Positions 16,781-25,641 of a stretch of 64,000 nucleotides of DNA are shown piece by piece. Every line of letters begins with the position of its first letter. The first letter of the stretch is position 1. A program made the position numbers and the translations under genes. This DNA is from a virus: IMG/VR virus record IMGVR_UViG_3300015171_000001, positions 62,001-126,000 of that record; one strand, given 5' to 3'. The notes below the pieces were generated by a model that worked only from the letters and a program-made list of their open reading frames with translations, was not told the origin of the DNA and made no database searches.

Positions 16781-17992
16781 ATGAGTAAATCAAATTTATT
16801 AGCAGAAGCAATGGCCGACATCAAAGCATTGAGAGCCGTTGCATATGCTAATGCAAAAAGCGTTCTTGAAGAAGCATTCACACCAAAAGTGACTGAGATG
16901 CTTACAAAGAAATTAAAAGAAGAAGCAGAAATGGAAGAAGATGATAAAGATAAAAATCTCGATGAATCTTCTGACCAAGATGATGCTGATTACAAGAAAA
17001 AATCAAAGGGTCATTCCACAAAGAAAGAATTTTCTGATTCAGTTAAGACTGTTTCGGTTAATGAAACTTCCGATCAAGATGATGCTGATTATAAAAAGAA
17101 ATCAAAAGGACATTCTACTAAAAAAGAATTTTCTGATGGTGTAAAAACTGTAGTTGTTGAAAATGAAGAAGAAATTGCTTCAGATGATACAGAAACTCTT
17201 GATGACAAATCAGAAGTATCAACTGACGAAAATGAAGAAGGTTTACACAAAGATGTCAATGCTGAAATTGACGAAATTTTAAGAGAATTCGAAGGTTCAA
17301 CTGAAGAGGAATCTTCCGAAGAAGCTCCTGATGCTCTTGCTCAAGCCCCATCTGCTGAAAAGACTGATGTTTCTGCTCCTTCCGACGAAGAAGTTGAAAT
17401 TGATGTTACTCCAGAAGAAGGCGAATCCGAACACGTTGCTGAAGTGCCTGCTGAGGGTGATGGTGATAATGATGAGGAAAAACATAGTGAAGTTAATATC
17501 GACGAAATTCTTGCTGAGTTGGAAAATGAAAAAGAATATGCTCATCACAGAGGAATCGATGGTTCCGAAGAGAATTTGGAAGAACTTAATTCACTTAAGA
17601 CCGAAAATAAAAAACTAAAAACTGCTCTTTTAGAAATGAAAAAGCAAGTAAATGAAGTTAATTTACTAAACAGTAGATTGTTATATGTTGGGAAATTATT
17701 TAAGGAAAATTCCTTGAATATTAAACAAAAAGAACAAATCGTTGAAGCATTTGATTCTGCAAATACTTTGAAGGAGATTACATTGACCTTCAAACTTCTT
17801 TCAGAAACTTTCAAAGGTCATGTTCCTAAATCACCAACAATTAAAAGTTCAAAACAAACTATTGTCGAAGGTTTAGCTTCTAAAGTTATTACATCAACAA
17901 AACCAAATTTGATTACAGAATCTAAAGCTAATGCTGAAGATGTCTCACTTTCTCAACGTTTGCAAAAACTTGCGGGAATTAAAATCAAATAA
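16781..17992 (+). CDS. Prohead scaffold/core protein (gp22-like)
   Basis: This is a 403-residue, very acidic, coiled-coil protein directly upstream of the capsid gene, the T4 position of gp22. The C-terminal region LLEMKKQVNEVNLLNSRL, continuing to QIVEAFDSANTLKEI, resembles the conserved gp22 C-terminal helix. The N-terminus MSKSNLLAEAMADIKALRAV has an L-A-E site, and the chain contains many further [L/I]-x-E sites, as expected of a core protein cut to peptides during maturation. It carries a 33-residue tandem repeat (residues 64-129). It ends SQRLQKLAGIKIK. It should guide capsid assembly and then be degraded. Confidence 0.8.
   Translation: MSKSNLLAEAMADIKALRAVAYANAKSVLEEAFTPKVTEMLTKKLKEEAEMEEDDKDKNLDESSDQDDADYKKKSKGHSTKKEFSDSVKTVSVNETSDQDDADYKKKSKGHSTKKEFSDGVKTVVVENEEEIASDDTETLDDKSEVSTDENEEGLHKDVNAEIDEILREFEGSTEEESSEEAPDALAQAPSAEKTDVSAPSDEEVEIDVTPEEGESEHVAEVPAEGDGDNDEEKHSEVNIDEILAELENEKEYAHHRGIDGSEENLEELNSLKTENKKLKTALLEMKKQVNEVNLLNSRLLYVGKLFKENSLNIKQKEQIVEAFDSANTLKEITLTFKLLSETFKGHVPKSPTIKSSKQTIVEGLASKVITSTKPNLITESKANAEDVSLSQRLQKLAGIKIK
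16970..17167 (+). repeat. Tandem 33-codon repeat in the scaffold gene
   Basis: Two adjacent copies of a 33-residue unit occur (about residues 64-96 and 97-129), both containing SDQDDADYKKKSKGHSTK and then KEFSD-VKTV. The protein copies are nearly identical, while the DNA copies differ at many third positions. The duplication is therefore not brand new and the protein sequence appears to be under selection. Confidence 0.85.
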
Positions 17993-18019
17993 TTAAACAA
18001 CAAAACAAACAACAAAAAT

Positions 18020-19645
18020 ATGAGTATTAAGTCCTTATTAACAAACTCTAATTCTGCTCAAGATCGCTTGACTACAGAAACAAGAGCGTTACAATCAAAA
18101 TGGGCAAAGACTGGATTATTAGAAGGTTTATCAGAAATTGATAGATCTAATATGTCCGTGATCCTTGAAAATCAAGCTAAACAATTATTAGACGAAGCAA
18201 CCAGAACTGGTACTTCTGCAAATTCTGAACAATGGGCTGGCGTTGCTCTTCCATTAGTAAGACGTTTGTTCTCAGAAATCGCTTCTAAAGAATTCGTTTC
18301 AGTACAACCAATGAACCTTCCTTCGGGATTGGTATTCTATTTGGATTTCAAATATGGTACAAATCAAGCTGGTAATCCTGCTTTCTTGGGACAAAGCTTA
18401 TTCGGTGGAACAGGTATTAAACTTGGATCTACAGATTCAGCAGTAAATGGTCTTTATGGAACAGCACGTTATGGTTATTCAATGAATGATTATGTGAGTG
18501 CATCATTGTCATTAACAAGTGGTTCAGTATCATTTGATGATGTCGATTATAACTCTGCTTATAGTGCTTCAGCCATTGCTGGTCAATTAAGTAAAGTAAC
18601 TGTTGCTATCGGTGGAGACGCTGATCTTAATGGTGTTAGAGCATTTACTGTGTCTGGATCTGGTTTCTCAACCTATCTTCCACAATTCACAAAGGCTTCT
18701 AACGGTTTCGTAACATTCATTGTGTCAGGTTCTCCTTCCACAACCGCTACTGTTACTTATCAAGTTCAACCTGCTGACTTGTCAAGAGGTGACTTCGAAG
18801 ATAAAGCAACTGCTGCTGGTCCTGTTGGAAACAACTCTGGTGTTTATGCTGATATCGGCATTCCTGAAATTAACTTAGAAGTTAAGAGTGAAGCAATTGT
18901 TGCTAGGACACGTAAATTAAAAGCTGTTTGGACACCTGAACTTGCTCAAGATTTAAATGCTTATCACAGTATTGATGCTGAAGCTGAATTAACTGCTCTT
19001 CTTTCTGAGTATGTTGCTATGGAAGTTGACTTGGAAATTATTGACATGTTAGTTACTGCTGCTCCTGGACAAAACACAGAAGCTTGGAGTGCTATTATTG
19101 GTAATGAAATCATAAAGCAAGGCTACAATACAGATGGTAGTGCTACTTTCCAATATCAAGCTAACACAGCCACAAATCGTACTGCTTATGTAAAGTCCAC
19201 TTGGTATCAAACACTTGGTAACAAGATTCAAAAGGTATCTAACAATATTCACAAATTGACATTAAGAGGTGGTGCTAACTTCATCGTTTGTTCACCAGAT
19301 GTTGCTACTATTATCGAAAGTATTCCTGGATTCGTTCCTGATACTGATGGTGATAAGAGTAAATTTGCTATGGGCGTTGCTAAAGTTGGTGGTCTTTCAA
19401 ATCGTTGGACTATCTACAAGAATCCTTACATGACCGAGAACACCATGTTACTAGGATTCAGAGGAAACAACTTCTTTGAGTGTGGTGCTGTTTATAGCCC
19501 ATATATTCCATTGATTCAAACTCCATTAGTGTATGATCCTGTGAACTTTACACCTCGTAGAGGCGTGATGACTCGTTATGCAAAAAAGATGCTTAGACCG
19601 GAGTTCTTCGGCAAAATCTATGTAGGAGATTTAAATTATATCTAA
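18020..19645 (+). CDS. Major capsid protein (gp23-like)
   Basis: This 541-residue protein sits between the scaffold gene and a strong terminator, the T4 position of gp23. Codon use is less AT-rich than in the neighbours, as usual for a highly expressed protein. Residues 1-59 would be the N-terminal propeptide, ending NQAKQLLDE, with ATRTGTSANSEQWAGVALPLVRR following. This L-D-E site matches the [L/I]-x-E rule and the place where T4 gp23 is trimmed (after residue 65). The mature chain would be about 482 residues. The start is preceded by AAACAACAAAAAT with no Shine-Dalgarno. Confidence 0.88.
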   Translation: MSIKSLLTNSNSAQDRLTTETRALQSKWAKTGLLEGLSEIDRSNMSVILENQAKQLLDEATRTGTSANSEQWAGVALPLVRRLFSEIASKEFVSVQPMNLPSGLVFYLDFKYGTNQAGNPAFLGQSLFGGTGIKLGSTDSAVNGLYGTARYGYSMNDYVSASLSLTSGSVSFDDVDYNSAYSASAIAGQLSKVTVAIGGDADLNGVRAFTVSGSGFSTYLPQFTKASNGFVTFIVSGSPSTTATVTYQVQPADLSRGDFEDKATAAGPVGNNSGVYADIGIPEINLEVKSEAIVARTRKLKAVWTPELAQDLNAYHSIDAEAELTALLSEYVAMEVDLEIIDMLVTAAPGQNTEAWSAIIGNEIIKQGYNTDGSATFQYQANTATNRTAYVKSTWYQTLGNKIQKVSNNIHKLTLRGGANFIVCSPDVATIIESIPGFVPDTDGDKSKFAMGVAKVGGLSNRWTIYKNPYMTENTMLLGFRGNNFFECGAVYSPYIPLIQTPLVYDPVNFTPRRGVMTRYAKKMLRPEFFGKIYVGDLNYI

Positions 19646-19676
19646 TTGATTATCAATTACTTATAAACTGTTTTAT

Positions 19677-19710
19677 AAAAAAGAGCGATAGAAATATCGC
19701 TCTTTTTTTA
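19677..19710 (+). terminator. Rho-independent terminator after the capsid gene
   Basis: A 10-bp stem AAGAGCGATA / TATCGCTCTT with a GAAA loop is followed by a T-rich tract. It closes the head transcript and insulates the following mobile gene. Confidence 0.9.
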
Positions 19711-19738
19711 TTTTTAACCACTTTCTAGGAATTTGTTA

Positions 19739-19767
19739 TTGACAAATTTTTTATATATTGATATAAT
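19739..19767 (+). promoter_or_regulatory. Consensus sigma70-type promoter of the endonuclease-methyltransferase
   Basis: TTGACA at 19739-19744 and TATAAT at 19762-19767 are separated by 17 bases, a perfect sigma70-type match. The ATG at 19773 follows the -10 box by only 5 bases, so the transcript would be leaderless or nearly so. It lies right after the capsid terminator, which gives this mobile gene its own expression. Confidence 0.75.
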
Positions 19768-19772
19768 AATAT

Positions 19773-21773
19773 ATGATTAAAAATAATAATGAAATTGTTA
19801 TATCAGAAGAAGAATCTAAAATTTGTTTAATTGATAATAAAAAATTTGATTCTAGTAGAAAAATGATATGGTATGTTAGAAAAACATATAATTTATCCTT
19901 CGAAGATTATATTATTAAATATTATTATAATAATAACATTCCTACTTGTTTAAAAACAGGAAAACTTTTAACATTTAAAGCACATAAAACCGGTCCGTGG
20001 TTTTCTAATTATTCAAAAAACAATTTTCCAAGAAAAGAACATACTTTAGAAAGCAAAGAAAAAATAAAAAATTCTCTTAAGAAGAATACAATGATAAAAT
20101 ACGGAGTTGAGAATATTTTTCAATTGGATTGGTGTAAAGAAAAAATTAAAAATACTAATTTACAAAAATATAATGTAGACAATCCTGCGAAAAATAAAGA
20201 AATTTATGATAAAGTAAAAAATACTAATTTAGAAAAATATGGAGTAGATAATCCTAGAAAAAACAAAGAAATTAACAAAAAAATAGAAGATACAAATTTA
20301 AAAAAGTATGGGAAGCCTACAGTGTGGGGGACAGATCATTTTATTAAAGTTTTTAAAAAGAATTTTTTAAAAAAATATGGGGTAGATAATCCTATGCATG
20401 TTAAAGAATTTAGAGATAAATGTGCTGAAAAAATTAAAAAATACATGCTAGAAAATTTCTTAAAAAATAGAAATAATAGATCAAATACTAAACCAGAAAA
20501 ACAATTCATAGAATTTTTGAAACAAATTAATGAACCATATGTGCATCAATTTAAAACAAAGCATGGCATTATAGACTTTTACCTGCCTTCAAAAAAATTA
20601 TTTATAGAAATTGATGGAGATTATTGGCACAGAGAAATAAAAGAAAATTTGAATTATACTCAATTGTATAACTCCATTAGAGATTTTAATAAAAATAAAA
20701 ATATTAAAAAGCTAATAAGAATAAAAGCCTCTGCCGTTAAAAATTTAAAAACGATGGATGACATTTATAATAATCAATATTATCAACAAACTTCTTTAAA
20801 TTTTGATCAAAAGATATTAAATAAAGATTATAATATATGGAGCATTATAAATAAAGGAAAAGAAAAAGTTGAAAAAAGACTATATACATTAGTAAAATTT
20901 ATAAAATTATTTAGTCCGAACTTTCCAAAATATGTTTCTTTGGAAACCGATATTTTAAAAATATCTGAATATATTAAAAAATATATAATAGATGAAAATA
21001 ATATAGATTACTTTCATTGGAAAATACCTTCTATCGGGAATGGTTATTTAAAAAACATATTTGATTCATATTGGAAATCGTCATATAATAAGAGTATTTC
21101 GCCAAAAGATTTGTGGGAAAATGAAAAAATATTATATTCTATTATAAAATATAGAATAGGGTGTAATAATAGTGGAGAAGTATTTGATTTTTCTTTAAAA
21201 GAAATTCTTAAAGGAATGTCTGCACAAAGATATACAATATCTTTTTTTAAACCTTGTTTGGCTGCTCTTATTTATAAAAAATATTTGGGAAACAAAATAA
21301 CTCCTATAGTCTTAGATCCTTGTTGTGGATTTGGTGGAAGACTCCTTGGGTTTAAAAGTGTTTATTCTAATGGAATATATATTGGCTGCGAACCAAATAC
21401 AGAAACATATAATGAATTAATTATTCTTAGAAATAATATGGGATATGATGAGAGTACTGTAAAATTATTTAATTGTAAATTTGAAGACTTTCAATATCCA
21501 TTAGATAATATTGATTTTACATTTACAAGTATTCCATATTATGATTTAGAAATATATTCGGAAAAAATAGAATATTTGGATTTTAATGAATGGAAAAATA
21601 CTTTTATATATTCTATAGAAAATAAAACAAAAAATTGCTATATAAACGCACCTATAGATATTTGCGAAAAATTGGGATGGACAAATTGTGTGTCAAAAAT
21701 ATTTATAAATTCTTCTCATTTTTCTAAAGACAAAGAAAACAAAAAATTTGAAAACATTGTTAAATTAAATTAA
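19773..21773 (+). CDS. Homing-type endonuclease fused to a DNA methyltransferase-like domain
   Basis: This is a 666-residue three-part protein. Residues about 95-225 hold four to five repeats of the KYGVDNP type, DNA-binding modules common in phage homing endonucleases. Residues about 240-320 form a PD-(D/E)xK, Vsr/DUF559-like nuclease: KPEKQFIEFL, IIDFYLP (D268), LFIEIDGDYWH (E279, D281). Residues about 500-660 look like a SAM-dependent DNA methyltransferase: motif I VLDPCCGFGGR (D515) and motif IV FTSIPYYDLEIYS (586-590). The usual motif IV in this family is S/N-P-P-Y; here the first Pro is Ile. It is expressed from its own promoter in an insertion between capsid and neck genes. It may be a self-protecting homing element. 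Activity of either domain is unproven. Confidence 0.7.
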   Translation: MIKNNNEIVISEEESKICLIDNKKFDSSRKMIWYVRKTYNLSFEDYIIKYYYNNNIPTCLKTGKLLTFKAHKTGPWFSNYSKNNFPRKEHTLESKEKIKNSLKKNTMIKYGVENIFQLDWCKEKIKNTNLQKYNVDNPAKNKEIYDKVKNTNLEKYGVDNPRKNKEINKKIEDTNLKKYGKPTVWGTDHFIKVFKKNFLKKYGVDNPMHVKEFRDKCAEKIKKYMLENFLKNRNNRSNTKPEKQFIEFLKQINEPYVHQFKTKHGIIDFYLPSKKLFIEIDGDYWHREIKENLNYTQLYNSIRDFNKNKNIKKLIRIKASAVKNLKTMDDIYNNQYYQQTSLNFDQKILNKDYNIWSIINKGKEKVEKRLYTLVKFIKLFSPNFPKYVSLETDILKISEYIKKYIIDENNIDYFHWKIPSIGNGYLKNIFDSYWKSSYNKSISPKDLWENEKILYSIIKYRIGCNNSGEVFDFSLKEILKGMSAQRYTISFFKPCLAALIYKKYLGNKITPIVLDPCCGFGGRLLGFKSVYSNGIYIGCEPNTETYNELIILRNNMGYDESTVKLFNCKFEDFQYPLDNIDFTFTSIPYYDLEIYSEKIEYLDFNEWKNTFIYSIENKTKNCYINAPIDICEKLGWTNCVSKIFINSSHFSKDKENKKFENIVKLN

Positions 21774-22058
21774 TGCATTTAATTTAACAATTCCTTCTTC
21801 ATCAACATACTCCAAAACCTTTCCACTAGTAGAATTATAAATATTCAATAACACGACAGATTCCCTAGATTTTTTAGAATGTATTCCTTTATTAGATTCT
21901 GGGATATATATTTTCCTATGACAATTTGGGCATAACCAGATTCTATTCCAATCATCATTTTGTCCTTTTAACTCTCTAGGAACAATATGATGATAATCAA
22001 TTTTAGTTCTATCGTTGGTCGTGTAAGAACATTTAGGAAATTGACATTTATAACGCAT
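21765..22058 (-). CDS. HNH endonuclease
   Basis: This 97-residue protein on the minus strand has the HNH core DYHHIVPRELKG, then NRIWLCPNCHRKIY, with a preceding CQFPKC pair for a structural zinc. It converges on the endonuclease-methyltransferase gene, and the two 3' ends overlap by 9 bases. Its start is only 20 bases from the divergent start at 22079. It is probably a small free-standing homing or nicking endonuclease; a role in DNA packaging is less likely given its orientation. Confidence 0.8.
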   Translation of the reverse strand: MRYKCQFPKCSYTTNDRTKIDYHHIVPRELKGQNDDWNRIWLCPNCHRKIYIPESNKGIHSKKSRESVVLLNIYNSTSGKVLEYVDEEGIVKLNALI

Positions 22059-22078
22059 TTGATTATATATATTAAATT

Positions 22079-22816
22079 ATGGTTGAAAAATGTGATTTAG
22101 TAAAGGTTCTCAGTGAAAGTGATTTATCCGAAGCGGATATTGATAAAATAAATTCTTATATTAATAGTTTACCCGCCTTCCAAAAAGAAGAAAAGATTCA
22201 TAGAGAAAGTAGTTATACATCAAAAGATCCTGAAGTAACTGTTATTTCAAAAAATTTAGAAGAATCTATAAAAATAATAAAAGGGTTTAAAAATGATTTA
22301 TGTAGACCACTTGACAATTATCAACAAAAGTATTCTAAAGAAATTGACGAAGGAGATAATAAAATTGCTTTATTATTAGAAGAAGGTAAGAAAGAAGGAT
22401 ATGATGTCAATAATCCAAAAATAAGAGAACAATTATTAGAACAAGCTTTTACTGGAAAAGAATTGTTTGTTCCTACTTCAGAAACACCCATTCTAAATTT
22501 TCTATATTTTTCAATGAAGGAAACGGAAAATATTGATAGTGGTTATAGATTATTAAATGAAAGAAAAAAGAATGAAGACGATGAACATGCTATAAAGTTC
22601 TATAATAAGGATGATAAGCATGGAGAAGAATCTTTGCCAGACATGACAAAGATGGCATTTAAAACTGTTGATGTAGAAACATTTAAGAAAATTTCAAAAT
22701 TAAAATCATTAGCTACTAGTTTAAATACCCACGAAGCAGAAGCGTCTTTGAAAAAATGTAAAATATTGTGTGAAAAATATTATTTAGATTTTGATAAAAT
22801 TCCCGCGATTAAATGA
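22079..22816 (+). CDS. Unknown protein between capsid and neck genes
   Basis: This is a 245-residue, charged, largely helical protein without Cys clusters or membrane segments. The N-terminal region is acidic (LSESDLSEADIDKINSYI), and C-terminal helices end in CEKYYLDFDKIPAIK. It overlaps the next gene by 4 bases (ATGA). I do not recognise it. As part of the run leading to the neck gene it is probably a virion or assembly protein. Confidence 0.45.
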   Translation: MVEKCDLVKVLSESDLSEADIDKINSYINSLPAFQKEEKIHRESSYTSKDPEVTVISKNLEESIKIIKGFKNDLCRPLDNYQQKYSKEIDEGDNKIALLLEEGKKEGYDVNNPKIREQLLEQAFTGKELFVPTSETPILNFLYFSMKETENIDSGYRLLNERKKNEDDEHAIKFYNKDDKHGEESLPDMTKMAFKTVDVETFKKISKLKSLATSLNTHEAEASLKKCKILCEKYYLDFDKIPAIK

Positions 22817-23076
22817 ATATAAAGAGAAATATAGATTCTTTAGAGTTCTTTTGTAAGACAATTAAATGGCTTAGAGAAAACTACGAAAATTCTATAGAAG
22901 AAGCAGATTGCAAAAACATATGGTTATATTCAAATAGATTAGAGAATGAGTTAATATTTTCCCAAGAAATTTGTATGAATATAATCAATGATTTCTTTTT
23001 TGATAAACTCCCGGCGGATTTTCAAGAAGAAATATGGGAGTTTCATGTAGAAATATACAATGAATTAGATTACTAG
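22813..23076 (+). CDS. Small acidic unknown protein
   Basis: This is an 87-residue acidic protein rich in aromatic residues (FFCKTIKWLRENYEN, FHVEIYNELDY). It is translationally coupled to the preceding gene by an ATGA overlap. There are no recognisable motifs. Confidence 0.4.
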   Translation: MNIKRNIDSLEFFCKTIKWLRENYENSIEEADCKNIWLYSNRLENELIFSQEICMNIINDFFFDKLPADFQEEIWEFHVEIYNELDY

Positions 23077-23093
23077 TTCATATTTATTTTATT

Positions 23094-23381
23094 ATGGATA
23101 AAAAAGTATTAAATGAAAGAATGTTAGGTTTGGCAGGAGTAGTCCCTATGAGTTCTATGGGATTTCTTAGAACCCGTGATTTACCATCTTGTGATTTAAC
23201 TGGAATTTATAAAAAAGAAACACTTTATGAAGTAACAAAGGTTGGTCAAAAAGTAATTTCTCCTATTGGGAAATTATATGAAGTTGCTAATATTTTTGAA
23301 GGATTTATATCTTTAGAAACAAATACTTACGAAAAATTACATCAACAAAATCCATTACCTAAAGGTTGGAAATTAGAATAA
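23094..23381 (+). CDS. Small unknown protein with RMLGLAGV start
   Basis: This 95-residue protein begins MDKKVLNERMLGLAGVVP. The R-M/L-x-x-LAGI/V segment resembles the C-terminal RLQKLAGI of the scaffold. The C-terminal part looks like a small beta barrel (VGQKVISPIGKLYEVANIF). A CATATTTATT element lies shortly before the start. Function unknown. Confidence 0.4.
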   Translation: MDKKVLNERMLGLAGVVPMSSMGFLRTRDLPSCDLTGIYKKETLYEVTKVGQKVISPIGKLYEVANIFEGFISLETNTYEKLHQQNPLPKGWKLE

Positions 23382-23385
23382 AATT

Positions 23386-23967
23386 ATGAAAAAAGAAGAC
23401 TTAAAAAAACAAATTAAATCAATTATAAAAGAGCATTTTTCCATTGGAGGAGGTGTTATTTGTTTAAAACCAATTGGAACAGGAGGAAATCCATTTCCAA
23501 CAAGTAGATTGCCTGTATTAAAAAGAGATTTTGCAACTACAGAATTTTTGAAAAGTGGTCTTACTAAAGATTCGGTATGTGAATCAAACATTAAAAATGT
23601 AAAATTATTAGAAGCTATTTCAAAGATTGCAAAAACAGTTTCCAAGAAAGAATTAGTTAAAGAAGATATTGAAGAGATTGCATATAAAATTATCAAGTCT
23701 TATAAGAATGAAAATTATGCCAGTATTATTTCCGAATTAAAAAGAGAAATAGTTAAAAATGGATATAAAATTCTTAATGAAGGAAATCCGAAATCAGAAA
23801 AATTAATTAAAGAGGATGTTCTTCCTACAAATTCAACTACAGATATTAAAAATGTGAAAGACATTTTTTCGGCAGTTAAAAACAATCCAACAGAATGGTT
23901 AGATAATCAATCACAGGATATTAAAGATTCATTTGAAAGACTATATAATGTAAGTATTTCGCAATAA
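23386..23967 (+). CDS. Leader-type protein, unknown function
   Basis: This 193-residue protein starts MKKEDLKKQIKSIIKEHF, a basic amphipathic helix with an I-K-E site, matching the leader family except that the usual C/V-I-x-E end is replaced by HFSIGGG. The rest is helical and lysine-rich. It begins 4 bases after the preceding stop and is followed by another leader gene. Confidence 0.45.
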   Translation: MKKEDLKKQIKSIIKEHFSIGGGVICLKPIGTGGNPFPTSRLPVLKRDFATTEFLKSGLTKDSVCESNIKNVKLLEAISKIAKTVSKKELVKEDIEEIAYKIIKSYKNENYASIISELKREIVKNGYKILNEGNPKSEKLIKEDVLPTNSTTDIKNVKDIFSAVKNNPTEWLDNQSQDIKDSFERLYNVSISQ

Positions 23968-23972
23968 TAGAT

Positions 23973-24302
23973 ATGTTAAAATCAGAACTTATTACTTTAA
24001 TTAAAGAATGTATTTCTGAATCATATAATTTAAATTCATATGGAACACAGGTTATTGAGAATTCTGATATTGATAAAAAATTAAAAAAATTGGGATTTAA
24101 ATGGCATGAAGGAAGTCATGAATATATTTTGGATGTAAATAAGAATTTGAGATATACCTTTGAATTTTTTCAAGAAGAAACCAGTGCTTATAGAATTTCC
24201 CGCTTAACAAAAAATTCAGATTATAAGTATAATGTTCTAGTTCCTGACTCCGAAAGTTTTGAGAATTATGACGATGCTTTAAATTGGATGTCAAAGAAAT
24301 AA
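23973..24302 (+). CDS. Small protein with capsid-targeting-like leader
   Basis: This 109-residue protein has the leader MLKSELITLIKECISE (I-S-E at residue 16). The remainder is a compact alpha/beta sequence (KLKKLGFKWHEGSHEYILDV, YRISRLTKNSDYKYNVLV). It lies directly before the neck gene. No known domain is visible. It is probably packaged with the head if the leader works as inferred. Confidence 0.5.
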   Translation: MLKSELITLIKECISESYNLNSYGTQVIENSDIDKKLKKLGFKWHEGSHEYILDVNKNLRYTFEFFQEETSAYRISRLTKNSDYKYNVLVPDSESFENYDDALNWMSKK

Positions 24303-24306
24303 AATT

Positions 24307-25608
24307 ATGCCACAAGATCCAACACCATATCCAGCAGACTTAAGGGTAAGATGGCCAGGAAGTGGCTCAAATCCTTCAGGATCGACTCCATTTGGATTTT
24401 ATGATGCTGATACTCAATTCCAATATTTAGCACCAAGGGCGGCATCCTGGGCAGCAAAAATGTTAGGTTATCCAATCATTGATGTTGAAATGTTAGATGT
24501 TAATTTCTATGCTTGTTTAGAAGGAGCTATTAATGAATATGGAAATCAAGTAAATCAATTTAATATTATTAATAATATTTCATTGTTACAAGGACTTCCC
24601 ACTACCACAACAGTTTCTGGTCAAAATATTCAAGGGATGGGATTGTCTCAACAAATACAATTAGCACAAGGTTATGGAACTGAGGCTGGTGTTGGTGGAT
24701 ATGTTAGTTGGAAAACTGGAAGTATTAGATTATATCATGGAATACAACAATATGATTTACAATCTTTATGGGGGGATGTAATAGAAAGTGGAAGTAGAAT
24801 AGAAATTAAAAGAATTTTCCATTATGCTCCACCAGCTTCTGCTAGAATTTATGATCCATTTTCTATGACCGGAATGAGTTATAGTAATATTATGAATGAG
24901 ATGGGATTTGCTGGATTCTCGCCAGCCACTCAATTCTTAATGACTCCAATATTCGAGGATTTATTAAGAATACAAGCTATTGAATTTAATGATACTGTTA
25001 GAAAAAGTGCATATTCTTTTGAATTAGTAAATAATAAAGTTAGAATATTTCCCATTCCTACATTTGGAGATGGTGCTGCTTATTGTCATCCGTCAAGTGG
25101 AAGTTGTGATGGTGGTTATGGCGAGTTTGGAGATGGATTTGATGATTTTGCTGATTATAATGATTGGTATTATGGAAAAAGACTTCATTTTGAATATATT
25201 GTTGTAAATGATAGAAATCTCGCTGATGCAAATTTATTTCCATCACAACAATCTAGTGGAAGTGTAATATCCGATTATAGTAATGTCCCATATCAAATAA
25301 TTCCTTTCTCAAATATAAATTCTCCCGGTCAACAATGGATTTACAAATATTTCTTAGCAAACTGCAAAGAAGTTTTGGGAGCCATAAGACAAAAATATCA
25401 AACTATTCCTGTTCCTGGCGCAGAAGTTACTTTAGATGGTGCAGAATTAAGACAAGAAGCATCTGCGGAAAAAGCAGAATTAATTACACAATTAAGAGAA
25501 AATTTAGAGGCCACTACTAGAAAAAGTCAATTATCCACACAATCTGAAGAAGCTGATCAATTACAAAATGTTCTAAAAAAGATTCCAACATTAATATATG
25601 TAGGTTAG
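24307..25608 (+). CDS. Neck protein (gp13-like)
   Basis: This 433-residue structural protein probably forms part of the neck that closes the filled head and joins the tail. Recognisable stretches are AAKMLGYPIIDVEMLDVNFYACLEGAINEYGNQVNQ near residues 52-90, and WIYKYFLANCKEVLGAIRQKY then GAEVTLDGAELRQEASAEKAEL near residues 345-395. These match the pattern of T4-type gp13 as I remember it. The C-terminus is a charged helix. The gene follows small leader genes by 4 bases. A frameshifted, internally deleted copy lies at 29340-29828. Confidence 0.65.
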   Translation: MPQDPTPYPADLRVRWPGSGSNPSGSTPFGFYDADTQFQYLAPRAASWAAKMLGYPIIDVEMLDVNFYACLEGAINEYGNQVNQFNIINNISLLQGLPTTTTVSGQNIQGMGLSQQIQLAQGYGTEAGVGGYVSWKTGSIRLYHGIQQYDLQSLWGDVIESGSRIEIKRIFHYAPPASARIYDPFSMTGMSYSNIMNEMGFAGFSPATQFLMTPIFEDLLRIQAIEFNDTVRKSAYSFELVNNKVRIFPIPTFGDGAAYCHPSSGSCDGGYGEFGDGFDDFADYNDWYYGKRLHFEYIVVNDRNLADANLFPSQQSSGSVISDYSNVPYQIIPFSNINSPGQQWIYKYFLANCKEVLGAIRQKYQTIPVPGAEVTLDGAELRQEASAEKAELITQLRENLEATTRKSQLSTQSEEADQLQNVLKKIPTLIYVG

Positions 25609-25627
25609 GTAGGAACTTTTTAATTCT

Positions 25628-25637
25628 TATATTTATA
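25628..25637 (+). promoter_or_regulatory. TATATTTATA upstream element
   Basis: This exact copy of the recurrent element lies 4 bases before the ATG at 25642, between the neck gene and the next structural gene. Confidence 0.5.
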
Positions 25638-25641
25638 TAAT

